NCBI GenBank assembly: GCA_964397445.1
Contig: CAYNHZ010000008.1
Span: 1-18,097, forward strand
DNA from: CAYNHZ01 sp964397445
GTDB lineage: Bacteria > Bacteroidota > Bacteroidia > Bacteroidales > UBA932
Direction: 5' to 3'
DNA length: 18,097 nucleotides
The translations under genes and the position numbers were made by a program. The notes under the pieces are model-generated. The model saw nothing but the letters and a program-made list of their open reading frames with translations. It did not search any database and was not told the origin of the DNA. Positions within the stretch are counted from its first letter, which is position 1; every line of letters starts with the position of its first letter. This document shows, piece after piece, positions 7,190 through 15,044 of the stretch.

Positions 7190-9425
7190 AAATACTATAA
7201 ATAGTTTTTTCGAGAAGCAACTTTCAGAGTGGTCATTGGCCGGAAATAATTACTCTAATCTCAAAGATATAAAGACTAAGAGGTTGGTGGTAAATGATTT
7301 TGATGTTGTGGCTCAATTTAATCCGTCAAGAATAATCTCCTCTAACGCAAAGGTTGATCCGGCATCGATTAAAAACAGACCCTGTTTTTTGTGTGAAGAG
7401 AACAGACCGCAAGCTCAGAGGGAGTTGGAGTTTATATCTGCATCAGATAATAGGTATTCGATCCTTGTAAACCCTTTTCCAATTTTCAATAAACATTTTA
7501 CTATCTCATCTTCATCTCACTCCCCTCAAACAATTTTCCATAGATATGAGGATATGCTTCAATTGACAACTGTTTTTGAGGGGTATGTTATTTTTTATAA
7601 TGGGGCTGAGTGTGGGGCAAGTTCTCCGGATCATATGCATTTTCAGGCGATTGAGAGTACCTCTCTGCCGATAGTCAATCACTTTACATCACTTAAGAAG
7701 AGAATTGTTTTTAGTTCTGAGGGGATTACATTATCGATACTTACCAATTTCATTATTGGTGCCTATGTGATTGAGAGTATTTCAGATATTTATTCCGAAA
7801 ATCTTTTTTATAAAGTAATCGAGAAGATTTCCGGTGATAATAATGGTCGAATGATCAATGTTTTATCTTGGAAGAGTGGTGGACAAACATATACGGTTAT
7901 TTTTCATAGAAAGAGACATAGACCAGATTGTTTTTATGATGAGGGCCCCAATAAAATGTTGATCAGTCCCGCTTCTGTTGACTTGGGAGGGGTTTTTATT
8001 TTACCGATAGAAGAAGATTTTAATAAAATCAGTGGCAATATTATTGAGAATGTTGTCTCACAAGTTTGTGTTAATAATATGAATAGAAGTTATCAACCCG
8101 ATGTTAGTGTTGGTCTTATGTCGGGAAATAGGGCGAAAGTACTTTTCATTTCCCCTTTTATATGTGGATCCGATGATGTTCAGGGGTCATATATTATTGA
8201 GTATGAGAATGGAAAAATTAAGTGGAATGGAAAACTTACTGATCAACTCAATTTTGAACCGTTAGATTATAACTCAAGTCTTTTCGAAATTGAGGATGTG
8301 ACCATAGGAATCGATTTTCATTGGGAAAGAAAAGAGAATCAGAGGTTTAAGGGGGGATTAAAGGTGATATTATATAATAATTCCATAACCCTTATCAATT
8401 GTGTAGGGGTAGAGGATTATCTCCTAAGTGTAATCTCTTCTGAGATGAATTCAAATGCTCCTATCGAATTTTTGAAGGCTCATGTAGTGATTTCTCGCTC
8501 TTGGCTTTTGGCTCAGATAGTAAAAAAAGGGGAGATTAAAGAGGGCAATATTAAATATACAACTTGTGAAGATAATGGTCAGAGGAGGATTAAGTGGTAT
8601 GACAGAGAAGATCACACCCTTTTTGATGTTTGCGCAGATGATCATTGCCAACGGTATCAGGGTTTATTGAGGGCAACAAATGAGAAGATAAAAGAGGTTA
8701 TTGACCAAACTTGGGGAGAGGTTCTTAAATATGGAAATGAGATTTGTGATGCTCGTTTTTCTAAGTGTTGCGGAGGTGTCACTGAGGTTTTTAGTACTTG
8801 TTGGGAGGATAAAAATCCCCCTTATTTATCATCTAAGCTTGACCTTCAAGTGGTGTCAGATTCAAAATTGGATTTGAAAATTGAAGATAATGCAAAGAAA
8901 TGGATATTGTCATATCCTAAATCTTTTTGTAATACAAGTGATGAAGGGGTTTTAAGTCAGGTTTTAAATAATTATGATCAAGAGACTAAAAATTTTTATC
9001 GTTGGAGGGTTGAGTATTCTCAGGAGGAGTTGTCAATATTAATTAGGGAGAAAACAGGGATTGATTTTGGGGAGATTGTAGATTTAATCCCGTTGAAACG
9101 GGGAGAGTCGGGGAGAATATATGAGTTGAGAATAGTTGGTGTAAATCACACTATGGTTATTGGTAAGGAGTTGGAAATAAGAAAGGTGCTATCGAAATCT
9201 CATCTATATAGTTCTGCTTTTATAGTCGATAAGGTGGGTGTAAATAGAGGAAAAGAGGGGCTTGATATTCCTTCAAAATTTGTCCTTAATGGAAGCGGAT
9301 GGGGGCATGGTGTGGGATTGTGCCAGATTGGTGCAGCTGTTATGGGAGAATCGGGGTATAAGTATCAAGAGATATTACTTCATTATTTTTCCGGATCAAA
9401 AATTGAGTCTTATTATTTAATGTAA
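7173..9425 (+). CDS. DUF4922 (GalT/HIT-like) and SpoIID domain fusion protein
   Basis: Fusion protein of 750 residues. The N-terminal part (about 1-290) fits DUF4922, a GalT/Ap4A-phosphorylase-like fold: CFLC (71-74) and H108 resemble the GalT zinc ligands, and GASSPDHMHFQ (148-158, H154 and H156) matches the active-site histidine motif. A linker of about 90 residues follows. The C-terminal part (about 380-749) is a SpoIID/LytB domain: VEDYLLSVISSEM holds E424, which aligns with the catalytic glutamate. CADDHCQRYQG, KCCGGVTE and the terminal GSGWGHGVGLCQIGAA are all hallmark motifs. SpoIID proteins are lytic transglycosylases acting on peptide-stripped glycan strands. There is no signal peptide or membrane helix, so the sequence predicts a cytoplasmic protein, unusual for SpoIID. 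It lies between a GT2 gene (17-base overlap) and an AmpG-like carrier gene 7 bases downstream. Activation or cleavage of recycled muropeptide sugars is my inference; domain calls are strong. Confidence 0.9.
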   Translation: MDNLNKNTINSFFEKQLSEWSLAGNNYSNLKDIKTKRLVVNDFDVVAQFNPSRIISSNAKVDPASIKNRPCFLCEENRPQAQRELEFISASDNRYSILVNPFPIFNKHFTISSSSHSPQTIFHRYEDMLQLTTVFEGYVIFYNGAECGASSPDHMHFQAIESTSLPIVNHFTSLKKRIVFSSEGITLSILTNFIIGAYVIESISDIYSENLFYKVIEKISGDNNGRMINVLSWKSGGQTYTVIFHRKRHRPDCFYDEGPNKMLISPASVDLGGVFILPIEEDFNKISGNIIENVVSQVCVNNMNRSYQPDVSVGLMSGNRAKVLFISPFICGSDDVQGSYIIEYENGKIKWNGKLTDQLNFEPLDYNSSLFEIEDVTIGIDFHWERKENQRFKGGLKVILYNNSITLINCVGVEDYLLSVISSEMNSNAPIEFLKAHVVISRSWLLAQIVKKGEIKEGNIKYTTCEDNGQRRIKWYDREDHTLFDVCADDHCQRYQGLLRATNEKIKEVIDQTWGEVLKYGNEICDARFSKCCGGVTEVFSTCWEDKNPPYLSSKLDLQVVSDSKLDLKIEDNAKKWILSYPKSFCNTSDEGVLSQVLNNYDQETKNFYRWRVEYSQEELSILIREKTGIDFGEIVDLIPLKRGESGRIYELRIVGVNHTMVIGKELEIRKVLSKSHLYSSAFIVDKVGVNRGKEGLDIPSKFVLNGSGWGHGVGLCQIGAAVMGESGYKYQEILLHYFSGSKIESYYLM

Positions 9426-9432
9426 TCGTTAT

Positions 9433-10743
9433 ATGATTAGTAGTTCTAGGAAGTCCCCTTGGTGGTGGATACCAACTTTGTATTTTGCAGAGGGGTTGCC
9501 TTATTTCGCTGTGAATACTATTTCGGTAATTATGTATAAAAAAATGGGTATGTCCAATATAGATATAGCATTTTTTACCGGGTGGCTTTATCTCCCTTGG
9601 GTTATTAAACCTTTTTGGAGTCCATTTGTTGATATTATTAAGACGAAACGTTGGTGGACAATAACTATGCAAATGCTTGTTGCGTTTGGTTTTGCAGCAA
9701 TTGCTTTTGCAATACCCCTCAATCACAATATTCAGATAACACTTGCGGTTTTCTGGATTATCGGATTTGCTTCAGCTACACACGATATAGCAGCAGATGG
9801 ATTTTATATGCTTGCATTGGATGATTCACAACAATCTTTTTTTGTTGGGATAAGGAGTGTATTCTATAGATTATCAACTATTTTTGGGCAAGGAGTATTG
9901 ATTATTCTTGCCGGAATGTTAGAGATTAAGTATGGTAATATCCCTAAGGCGTGGATGATAACTTTTCTTATTCTCTCTGTTATTTTCTTGTTGATAACCA
10001 TTTATCATAAATATCTCCTTCCAAAACCCTCTACGGATAGGTCTGTTGCTGTTGGTAGTGGTGGTGGTCGTATTCTTGAAGAGTTCCTCCTCACCTTTAA
10101 GACTTTCTTCAAAAAGAGGCATATTTTGACAGCGTTGGCATTTATCCTTCTTTATAGACTTCCTGAGGCTCAACTTCTTAAAATGATAAACCCATTTTTA
10201 TTGGATCCTATTTCAGATGGGGGACTTGGTCTTTCCACATCCCAAGTGGGCTTTGTTTATGGAACAATAGGTGTTATAGGGCTGATTATTGGGGGGATAA
10301 TCGGAGGTATTGTGGCGGCAAAGGTTGGACTTAAAAGATGTCTTTGGCCTATGGCGTTGAGTATCTCTTTGCCTTGTGCAGTCTTTTGTTGGCTTAGTAT
10401 TACTCAGCCAGATCCCTCTGTTTTTGCCAATATGGTTCTGATCAATGTTGCTATTTTTATTGAGCAGTTTGGCTACGGATTTGGTTTTACCTCATTTATG
10501 CTCTATATGATGTATTTTGCTCAAGGTGAACATAAAACATCTCATTATGCTATTTGTACCGCTTTTATGGCACTCGGTATGATGTTACCAGGGATGGCAG
10601 CCGGTTGGATTCAAGATCAATTGGGCTATGTAAATTTCTTCTGGTGGATTATGGGTTGTTGTGTTGTGACACTGATTGTTACTGCTTTTATAAAAGTTGA
10701 TGGGAACTTTGGAAAAAAGGAAGCTAAAGCCAAAATAGAATAG
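9433..10743 (+). CDS. AmpG/MurT-like MFS transporter for peptidoglycan sugars
   Basis: Inner-membrane major facilitator of 436 residues with about 12 helices. The start WWWIPTLYFAEGLPY (10-24) and the fourth-helix motif ATHDIAADG (115-123) are typical of the AmpG family, where the SATQDI.VD version is common. AmpG carries GlcNAc-anhydroMurNAc muropeptides into the cytoplasm. A related Bacteroidota protein, MurT of Tannerella, takes up MurNAc. The length suits the short, 12-helix form rather than the longer enterobacterial AmpG. The gene starts 7 bases after the SpoIID fusion and ends 21 bases before the NamZ-like gene, so it lies in the middle of one transcript. The substrate is probably MurNAc or GlcNAc-anhydroMurNAc, on neighbourhood grounds. 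No NagZ, MurQ, AmgK or MurK gene is present in the window. Confidence 0.87.
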   Translation: MISSSRKSPWWWIPTLYFAEGLPYFAVNTISVIMYKKMGMSNIDIAFFTGWLYLPWVIKPFWSPFVDIIKTKRWWTITMQMLVAFGFAAIAFAIPLNHNIQITLAVFWIIGFASATHDIAADGFYMLALDDSQQSFFVGIRSVFYRLSTIFGQGVLIILAGMLEIKYGNIPKAWMITFLILSVIFLLITIYHKYLLPKPSTDRSVAVGSGGGRILEEFLLTFKTFFKKRHILTALAFILLYRLPEAQLLKMINPFLLDPISDGGLGLSTSQVGFVYGTIGVIGLIIGGIIGGIVAAKVGLKRCLWPMALSISLPCAVFCWLSITQPDPSVFANMVLINVAIFIEQFGYGFGFTSFMLYMMYFAQGEHKTSHYAICTAFMALGMMLPGMAAGWIQDQLGYVNFFWWIMGCCVVTLIVTAFIKVDGNFGKKEAKAKIE

Positions 10744-10764
10744 ATTTTAAAAAAAATAAAAATT

Positions 10765-12033
10765 ATGTGTTTTTTTAAAAAAATTATTTGTGTCCAATTA
10801 TTTATATTTTTTATAGTTGTACCCACTTTGGCACAAAAAGTTAAGACGGGAATAGATGTTTTACAGGAAAATGGATTTAAGGAGTTGAAGGGGAAAAAGA
10901 TAGGATTGGTGACAAACCCAACGGGGGTCAATAGAGAGTTAATCTCAACTATAGATATTCTTTTTCAAGCTGAGGGGGTGGAACTTGTTGCCCTTTTTGG
11001 CCCGGAACACGGAGTAAGAGGTGATGCTTATGCAGGGGATAAAATAGAGGGGGCAGGTGTTGATCCTAAGACAGGCCTTCCTATATATTCGTTATACGGA
11101 AAGACAAAACAGCCTACAAATGAGATGCTAAAGGGTCTTGATGCTATTGTTTATGATATTCAGGATATTGGATGTCGCTCTTATACTTATATAAGTACAA
11201 TGGGCAATGTTATGAGGGTGGCAGCTAAATTTGGACTCGAAATGATAGTACTTGATCGTCCAAATCCATTGGGGGGCGATAAAGTTGAGGGGTATGGGGT
11301 AGATAGCTCTTTTGTTTCTTTTGTTAGTCAGTATGATATCCCTTATGTGTATGGACTAACATGTGGTGAACTTGCTCGGTTGTTGGATGGGGAGGATATG
11401 CTAAAGGAGACGAAAGAGGATGGAACAATAAAAATATTACATTCAAAATTGACTGTTATCCCTATGAAGGGGTGGAAGAGGGGGATGTCTTTTTATGACA
11501 CGGGACTTCCTTGGGTGCCAACTTCTCCACATATTCCAACAATAGAATCTGCTTATCTCTATCCCGCTACGGGTATCCTTGGTGAACTTGGTATTTTTTC
11601 AATAGGTGTAGGATATACGCTTCCATTTCAAGTTATTGCTTCAAAGGGGATTAATGCCGAATTGTTTGCATCAAGGATGAATGCCTTAAAACTTCCAGGG
11701 ATAGTTTTTCGCCCGATCAATTTCAAACCTTTCTATGGTTTGTTTAAGGGGGAACTGATAGGGGGGGTACAGATATATATCACAGATATTGCTAAAGCAG
11801 TATTGTCGGAGATACAGTTTAGGGCTATGGAGATTATTGTTGAACTTTATCCTGAGATGATCCCTTTCAAGATGACCAATCAGTCAAAATTCCAAATGTT
11901 TGATAAGGTGACCGGTGGTGATTTTGTCAGAAAAGATTTCTCTAAAAGGTACAAATACTCTGATATATCGGATAAATGGATGGGAAGAATACAGCATTTT
12001 AAGGAGTTTTCAAGGGGATATCACTTATATTAG
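10765..12033 (+). CDS. DUF1343 protein, NamZ-like exo-beta-N-acetylmuramidase
   Basis: Exported protein of 422 residues. The signal peptide (1 to about 23) has a hydrophobic core LFIFFIVVP and a TLA|Q cleavage site. The mature part is a full DUF1343 (NamZ, glycoside hydrolase GH171) domain: KKIGLVTNPTG, FGPEHGVRG (78-86, with the conserved Glu-His pair), YDIQDIGCRSYTY (130-142), LDRPNPLGG (163-171) and GLPWVPTSPHIPT. NamZ enzymes of Bacillus and Tannerella release MurNAc from the non-reducing end of peptide-free glycan. Here the enzyme would work in the periplasm and feed the AmpG/MurT-like carrier encoded 21 bases upstream. It closes the operon that begins at 5819. The next gene has its own promoter. 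The symbol namZ is used for the family, but I leave the field empty because several paralogues with different specificity exist. Confidence 0.9.
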   Translation: MCFFKKIICVQLFIFFIVVPTLAQKVKTGIDVLQENGFKELKGKKIGLVTNPTGVNRELISTIDILFQAEGVELVALFGPEHGVRGDAYAGDKIEGAGVDPKTGLPIYSLYGKTKQPTNEMLKGLDAIVYDIQDIGCRSYTYISTMGNVMRVAAKFGLEMIVLDRPNPLGGDKVEGYGVDSSFVSFVSQYDIPYVYGLTCGELARLLDGEDMLKETKEDGTIKILHSKLTVIPMKGWKRGMSFYDTGLPWVPTSPHIPTIESAYLYPATGILGELGIFSIGVGYTLPFQVIASKGINAELFASRMNALKLPGIVFRPINFKPFYGLFKGELIGGVQIYITDIAKAVLSEIQFRAMEIIVELYPEMIPFKMTNQSKFQMFDKVTGGDFVRKDFSKRYKYSDISDKWMGRIQHFKEFSRGYHLY

Positions 12034-12121
12034 TTTGCTATAAAAACAATATAAAGGTGTAAATAAATACATTTTTTTCAAATTTATTTGTAAATTATTA
12101 CTGTTATAGTGTTATTATTAA

Positions 12122-12129
12122 TAATTTTG
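12122..12129 (+). promoter_or_regulatory. -7 promoter element of the LruC-domain lipoprotein gene
   Basis: TAATTTTG is an exact TAnnTTTG match, followed by C. The -33 position near 12101-12103 reads CTG with an 18-base spacer, so it is only partly matched. The predicted start near 12136 gives a leader of about 20 bases to the ATG at 12156. It marks a transcription unit separate from the upstream NamZ gene. The remaining bases between 12034 and 12121 are AT-rich and hold no clear feature. Confidence 0.6.
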
Positions 12130-12155
12130 CACTATCAATTTATAATGTGATAGAT

Positions 12156-13301
12156 ATGAAAAAGATTTTATTCTTTTTGTTATGTTTAGCGGTTTATTCT
12201 TGCCAAAAGTCACCTGTGACACCTGTTGAACCTCAGAACATTGATTTTAATTGGACAACTATATCAACGAAGACAGTAGATATTTCAGAAAATTCTAATA
12301 TTTTTTCTGAAAATGGTGATACAGTTGCGTTAAATCTTGTACCCGGTAAATATGAAATAAATGTTGGTGTAAATAGTCAATTAGTTATCGTTCCAACGAC
12401 AAAAGATAATGATATTGAGTCTATTATAAGTTTCCCATCAATAGGAAAATATGCTACAGTTATGGCAGAAGATGTGTATCCGTATTTTGGAGATTATGAC
12501 TTCAATGATGTTGTTTTCGGTATGCGTATCGATTTTGTTATGGAGGAAGGCACATCCAATGTTAAGACTATTAAATTTAATATTCTTCCGGCAGGAGCTG
12601 GCTCAGGATTAGAAAAAATAGGTATAGCAGCATATTTTGCAGGACAGTCTATTACAAAATCAAAAGCAGTTACCGGTAAGCCAGCAAATACTGAATCATT
12701 GTTTGCAGATGTTGATAGTGATGGATTTGAAGCTTGTGATGGTGGAGTAGTGGTTCCTTTGACAGGTAATTATAGACAACATTTTATGAAAAAAGATCCA
12801 AATAATAAGTGGGTTTCTATTGATACTGCTCGCGGTTTGGTTAATACAAGCAATATTAATGAATATTGGAAAGGTAAGGTTTTTACAGTTAATGTTAATA
12901 TCAAACCTATACCTTACGGCAGTATAGCTCTCTTTGGGACTGATGTAGATAAGACGATTGTGGATTTGTTTATTGTCGTTTCTGATAGAGGGAGAGAAAT
13001 TCACTTGAGGGGACAGCAGGCTACATCGAGATATTATATTGGTGACTCAGATGTTAAAGATTTTGAGCAGAATGGTTATGTGTGGATGATGATGACAGAT
13101 ACTCCGATTCCATATCCTGCAGAGTATGTATCTATAGAAACAGCTTATCCTAATTTTACTAAGTGGGTTAATAGCAAAGGTGCTACCGATACAGATTGGT
13201 ACAAATTTCCTGCTAAAGTTTTTAGTCAGAAAAACATAGAAGAGAATGAAAATGGTGAAAAAATTGACAAGAATTATTTATACCAATATATGGCTAACTA
13301 A
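12156..13301 (+). CDS. LruC-domain (DUF4842) lipoprotein
   Basis: Predicted exported lipoprotein of 381 residues. I start at ATG 12156 because MKKILFFLLCLAVYSC then forms a compact signal peptide with lipidated C16. An in-frame GTG at 12147 would add three residues and lies too near the likely transcription start. Residues about 105-120, with EDVYPYFGDYDFNDVV, are the signature of LruC-domain proteins, whose acidic Asp-rich turn may bind calcium. The C-terminal part, with ETAYPNFTKWV and DWYKFP, matches the DUF4842 portion often present in the same proteins. The molecular function of the family is not known to me; it is found in surface and envelope proteins of Bacteroidota, Leptospira and marine proteobacteria. 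It is monocistronic, and its last 24 bases overlap the 3' end of the convergent AlaX-like gene. Confidence 0.8.
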   Translation: MKKILFFLLCLAVYSCQKSPVTPVEPQNIDFNWTTISTKTVDISENSNIFSENGDTVALNLVPGKYEINVGVNSQLVIVPTTKDNDIESIISFPSIGKYATVMAEDVYPYFGDYDFNDVVFGMRIDFVMEEGTSNVKTIKFNILPAGAGSGLEKIGIAAYFAGQSITKSKAVTGKPANTESLFADVDSDGFEACDGGVVVPLTGNYRQHFMKKDPNNKWVSIDTARGLVNTSNINEYWKGKVFTVNVNIKPIPYGSIALFGTDVDKTIVDLFIVVSDRGREIHLRGQQATSRYYIGDSDVKDFEQNGYVWMMMTDTPIPYPAEYVSIETAYPNFTKWVNSKGATDTDWYKFPAKVFSQKNIEENENGEKIDKNYLYQYMAN

Positions 13302-13751
13302 TTTCCAACGTACTCTCCATTTTCCATCAGAAAAGTTATGACTTATGATATTAAACACCCCGATTTCCGAGGTGTTTTTTACATGGGTACCTATGCAAGC
13401 GCAACTATCGTAATCACCTACATAGACAATTCTTAAAGTTTCTGAAACATTTTCGGGTAGTTTACGAAGGTCAACAAATTTTGCTGCCTCAGTGCGAGAT
13501 ACAAATCTTTCACTGACTTGTAGGTTTCTCTTAATGATTTCGTTGACTTTTGCCTCAATTGCGATTACTTGCTCTTCTGTAGGTGCAGAAGGTAATATGT
13601 AATCGCATTTGCTTTTTTTTCTTTCAATATGAGTATTCATTGATCTGGGGCAACCGAACATTTCTACCATTGTTCTATTTAAAATATGCTCTGCTGTATG
13701 TGAAGGTGGGTACTCCTCCTTATTGTGCTCATTTAGAATAATTTCTTCCAT
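13278..13751 (-). CDS. AlaX-like trans-editing protein (alanyl/threonyl-tRNA synthetase SAD domain)
   Basis: Free-standing editing domain of 157 residues, the size of the small AlaX class. The zinc-binding motifs of the tRNA_SAD fold are both present: HTAEH (H18 and H22) and CIGTH (C119 and H123). These proteins hydrolyse mischarged tRNA, most often Ser-tRNA(Ala) or Gly-tRNA(Ala), in the cytoplasm. The N-terminal catalytic part of AlaRS is absent, as expected. The gene starts 11 bases after peptidase T ends, so it is probably the last gene of the OPT-zupT-pepT operon. Its 3' end overlaps the convergent LruC gene by 24 bases. A plus-strand terminator lies within its coding sequence. The tail LVSHILV after the SAD core looks like extra residues read into that overlap. 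Confidence 0.88.
   Translation of the reverse strand: MEEIILNEHNKEEYPPSHTAEHILNRTMVEMFGCPRSMNTHIERKKSKCDYILPSAPTEEQVIAIEAKVNEIIKRNLQVSERFVSRTEAAKFVDLRKLPENVSETLRIVYVGDYDSCACIGTHVKNTSEIGVFNIISHNFSDGKWRVRWKLVSHILV
13353..13380 (+). terminator. Terminator of the LruC gene, embedded in the convergent coding region
   Basis: AAACACC (13353-13359) pairs with GGTGTTT (13371-13377). A one-by-one mismatch is followed by an inner CG/CG pair and a 5-base loop. The stem is followed directly by a run of six T that includes the end of the stem. It lies about 50 bases past the LruC stop codon, the right distance for a 3' end on the plus strand. The same bases encode part of the AlaX-like protein (around KNTSEIGVF) on the minus strand, so they carry both roles. 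Confidence 0.75.
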
Positions 13752-13762
13752 TCTTAATGCTT

Positions 13763-14989
13763 TTATTGTTTGGAGAAAATTGAAATGATATTCAATATTA
13801 CTTGTGATGCTTTCTCCATACTTTCTACAGGAACATATTCCAATTTACCGTGGAAATTGTGTCCACCGGCAAAGATATTTGGACACGGGAGACCCATAAA
13901 AGATAGGCGGGCACCATCTGTTCCACCCCTTATCGGCTTAATCTTAGGTTTTATTTCTGCCTCTTCCATAGCTGCTACTGCTACCTCAATAATTTTATAG
14001 TGTGGCTCAACCTCTTTTTTCATATTGTAATATTGATCATTGATCTCAGCGGTGAGGGTCCCTTCTCCATATTTTTTATTGAGAAAAGCGACGCATTCTT
14101 TCATCAGATTTTTCTTCTCTTCAAATTTAGAAATATTATGATCCCTTATTATATATTGGACTGTAGCCTCTTCCACAACCCCCTTAAAACTTGTGATATG
14201 GAAAAATCCCTCATAATCTTGGGTGTATTCGGGGCGCTGATCAACAGGTAACATTTCGTTCAATTCACATCCAATTATTATAGCATTTATCATCTTATTT
14301 TTGGCGTAACCGGGGTGGATATTGCACCCTCTTATGATAATCTTTGCGGAGGCTGCATTGAAATTTTCGTATTCAAGTTCCCCAATTTCTCCTCCATCCA
14401 TTGTGTAGGCGTAATCGGCACCAAATTTTTTTACATCGAATTTATCAACACCCCGTCCGATCTCTTCATCGGGTGTGAATCCTATTTTGATCTCTCCGTG
14501 CTTAAATTCGGGGTGGTTCATTATGTACTCCGCTGCATACATAATCTCTGCAACTCCACCCTTATCATCTGCTCCAAGGAGTGTGTTCCCATCTGTTGTT
14601 ATTATGGTTTGTCCTTTATAATTGTTCAATTCGGGGAAGTCTTCCAGATTGAGGTAAATCCCTTTATCTTTATTAATGGTTATATTGCTCCCATCGTAAT
14701 TATTAATAATATTGGGTTTTATGTTAGCACCTGACGCATCCGGGGAGGTGTCAACGTGGGCAATAAATCCTATAATGGGGTGGGTGTTTCCGATATTTGA
14801 AGGGATAGTTGCCATCAAATATCCGTTTTTATCCAATGTTACATCGTTTATTCCAATTTGTTGAAGCTCTTTTAGTAACATTTCAAGAAGTACAAATTGT
14901 TTATTTGTACTTGGTTGACTTTGTGATTCGGGATCAGAAGCTGTATCTATAGCTACATATCTCAAAAATTTATCAATCAATTTTTCCAT
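13763..14989 (-). CDS. pepT: Peptidase T (tripeptide aminopeptidase, M20B)
   Basis: Cytoplasmic zinc-dependent aminopeptidase that removes the N-terminal residue of tripeptides. At 408 residues it has the same length as the E. coli enzyme. The metal and catalytic residues of the M20 family are visible in order: H78 and D80 in HVDTSPD, bridging D141 in GADDKGG, E175/E176 in PDEEIGRG, D198 in YTMDGGE, and H377 in AGGHNFHGK. The dimerisation lid (about 207-310) lies between D198 and the last histidine. It sits 55 bases after a zinc transporter gene and 11 bases before an AlaX-like gene. I see no promoter element in the 55-base gap, so it is probably read through from the OPT transporter promoter. 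Together with OPT it would complete a path from peptide uptake to free amino acids. Confidence 0.95.
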   Translation of the reverse strand: MEKLIDKFLRYVAIDTASDPESQSQPSTNKQFVLLEMLLKELQQIGINDVTLDKNGYLMATIPSNIGNTHPIIGFIAHVDTSPDASGANIKPNIINNYDGSNITINKDKGIYLNLEDFPELNNYKGQTIITTDGNTLLGADDKGGVAEIMYAAEYIMNHPEFKHGEIKIGFTPDEEIGRGVDKFDVKKFGADYAYTMDGGEIGELEYENFNAASAKIIIRGCNIHPGYAKNKMINAIIIGCELNEMLPVDQRPEYTQDYEGFFHITSFKGVVEEATVQYIIRDHNISKFEEKKNLMKECVAFLNKKYGEGTLTAEINDQYYNMKKEVEPHYKIIEVAVAAMEEAEIKPKIKPIRGGTDGARLSFMGLPCPNIFAGGHNFHGKLEYVPVESMEKASQVILNIISIFSKQ

Positions 14990-15044
14990 TGTATCTCTAT
15001 TTATGTGTTTTTAATTTATTTGCAACTTGCTCTTTTTTATTGAA

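Noticed and set aside
12061..12089. Inverted repeat AAATAAAT/ATTTATTT after the NamZ-like gene as a terminator
   Set aside because: The stem is entirely A/T with a 13-base loop and no T tract directly after it, so it is too weak to call. Such repeats arise easily in AT-rich spacers.
14315..14734. Plus-strand open frame of 139 codons inside peptidase T
   Set aside because: It is a shadow of pepT, whose metal ligands and length match the known enzyme. The plus-strand translation shows no recognisable domain.
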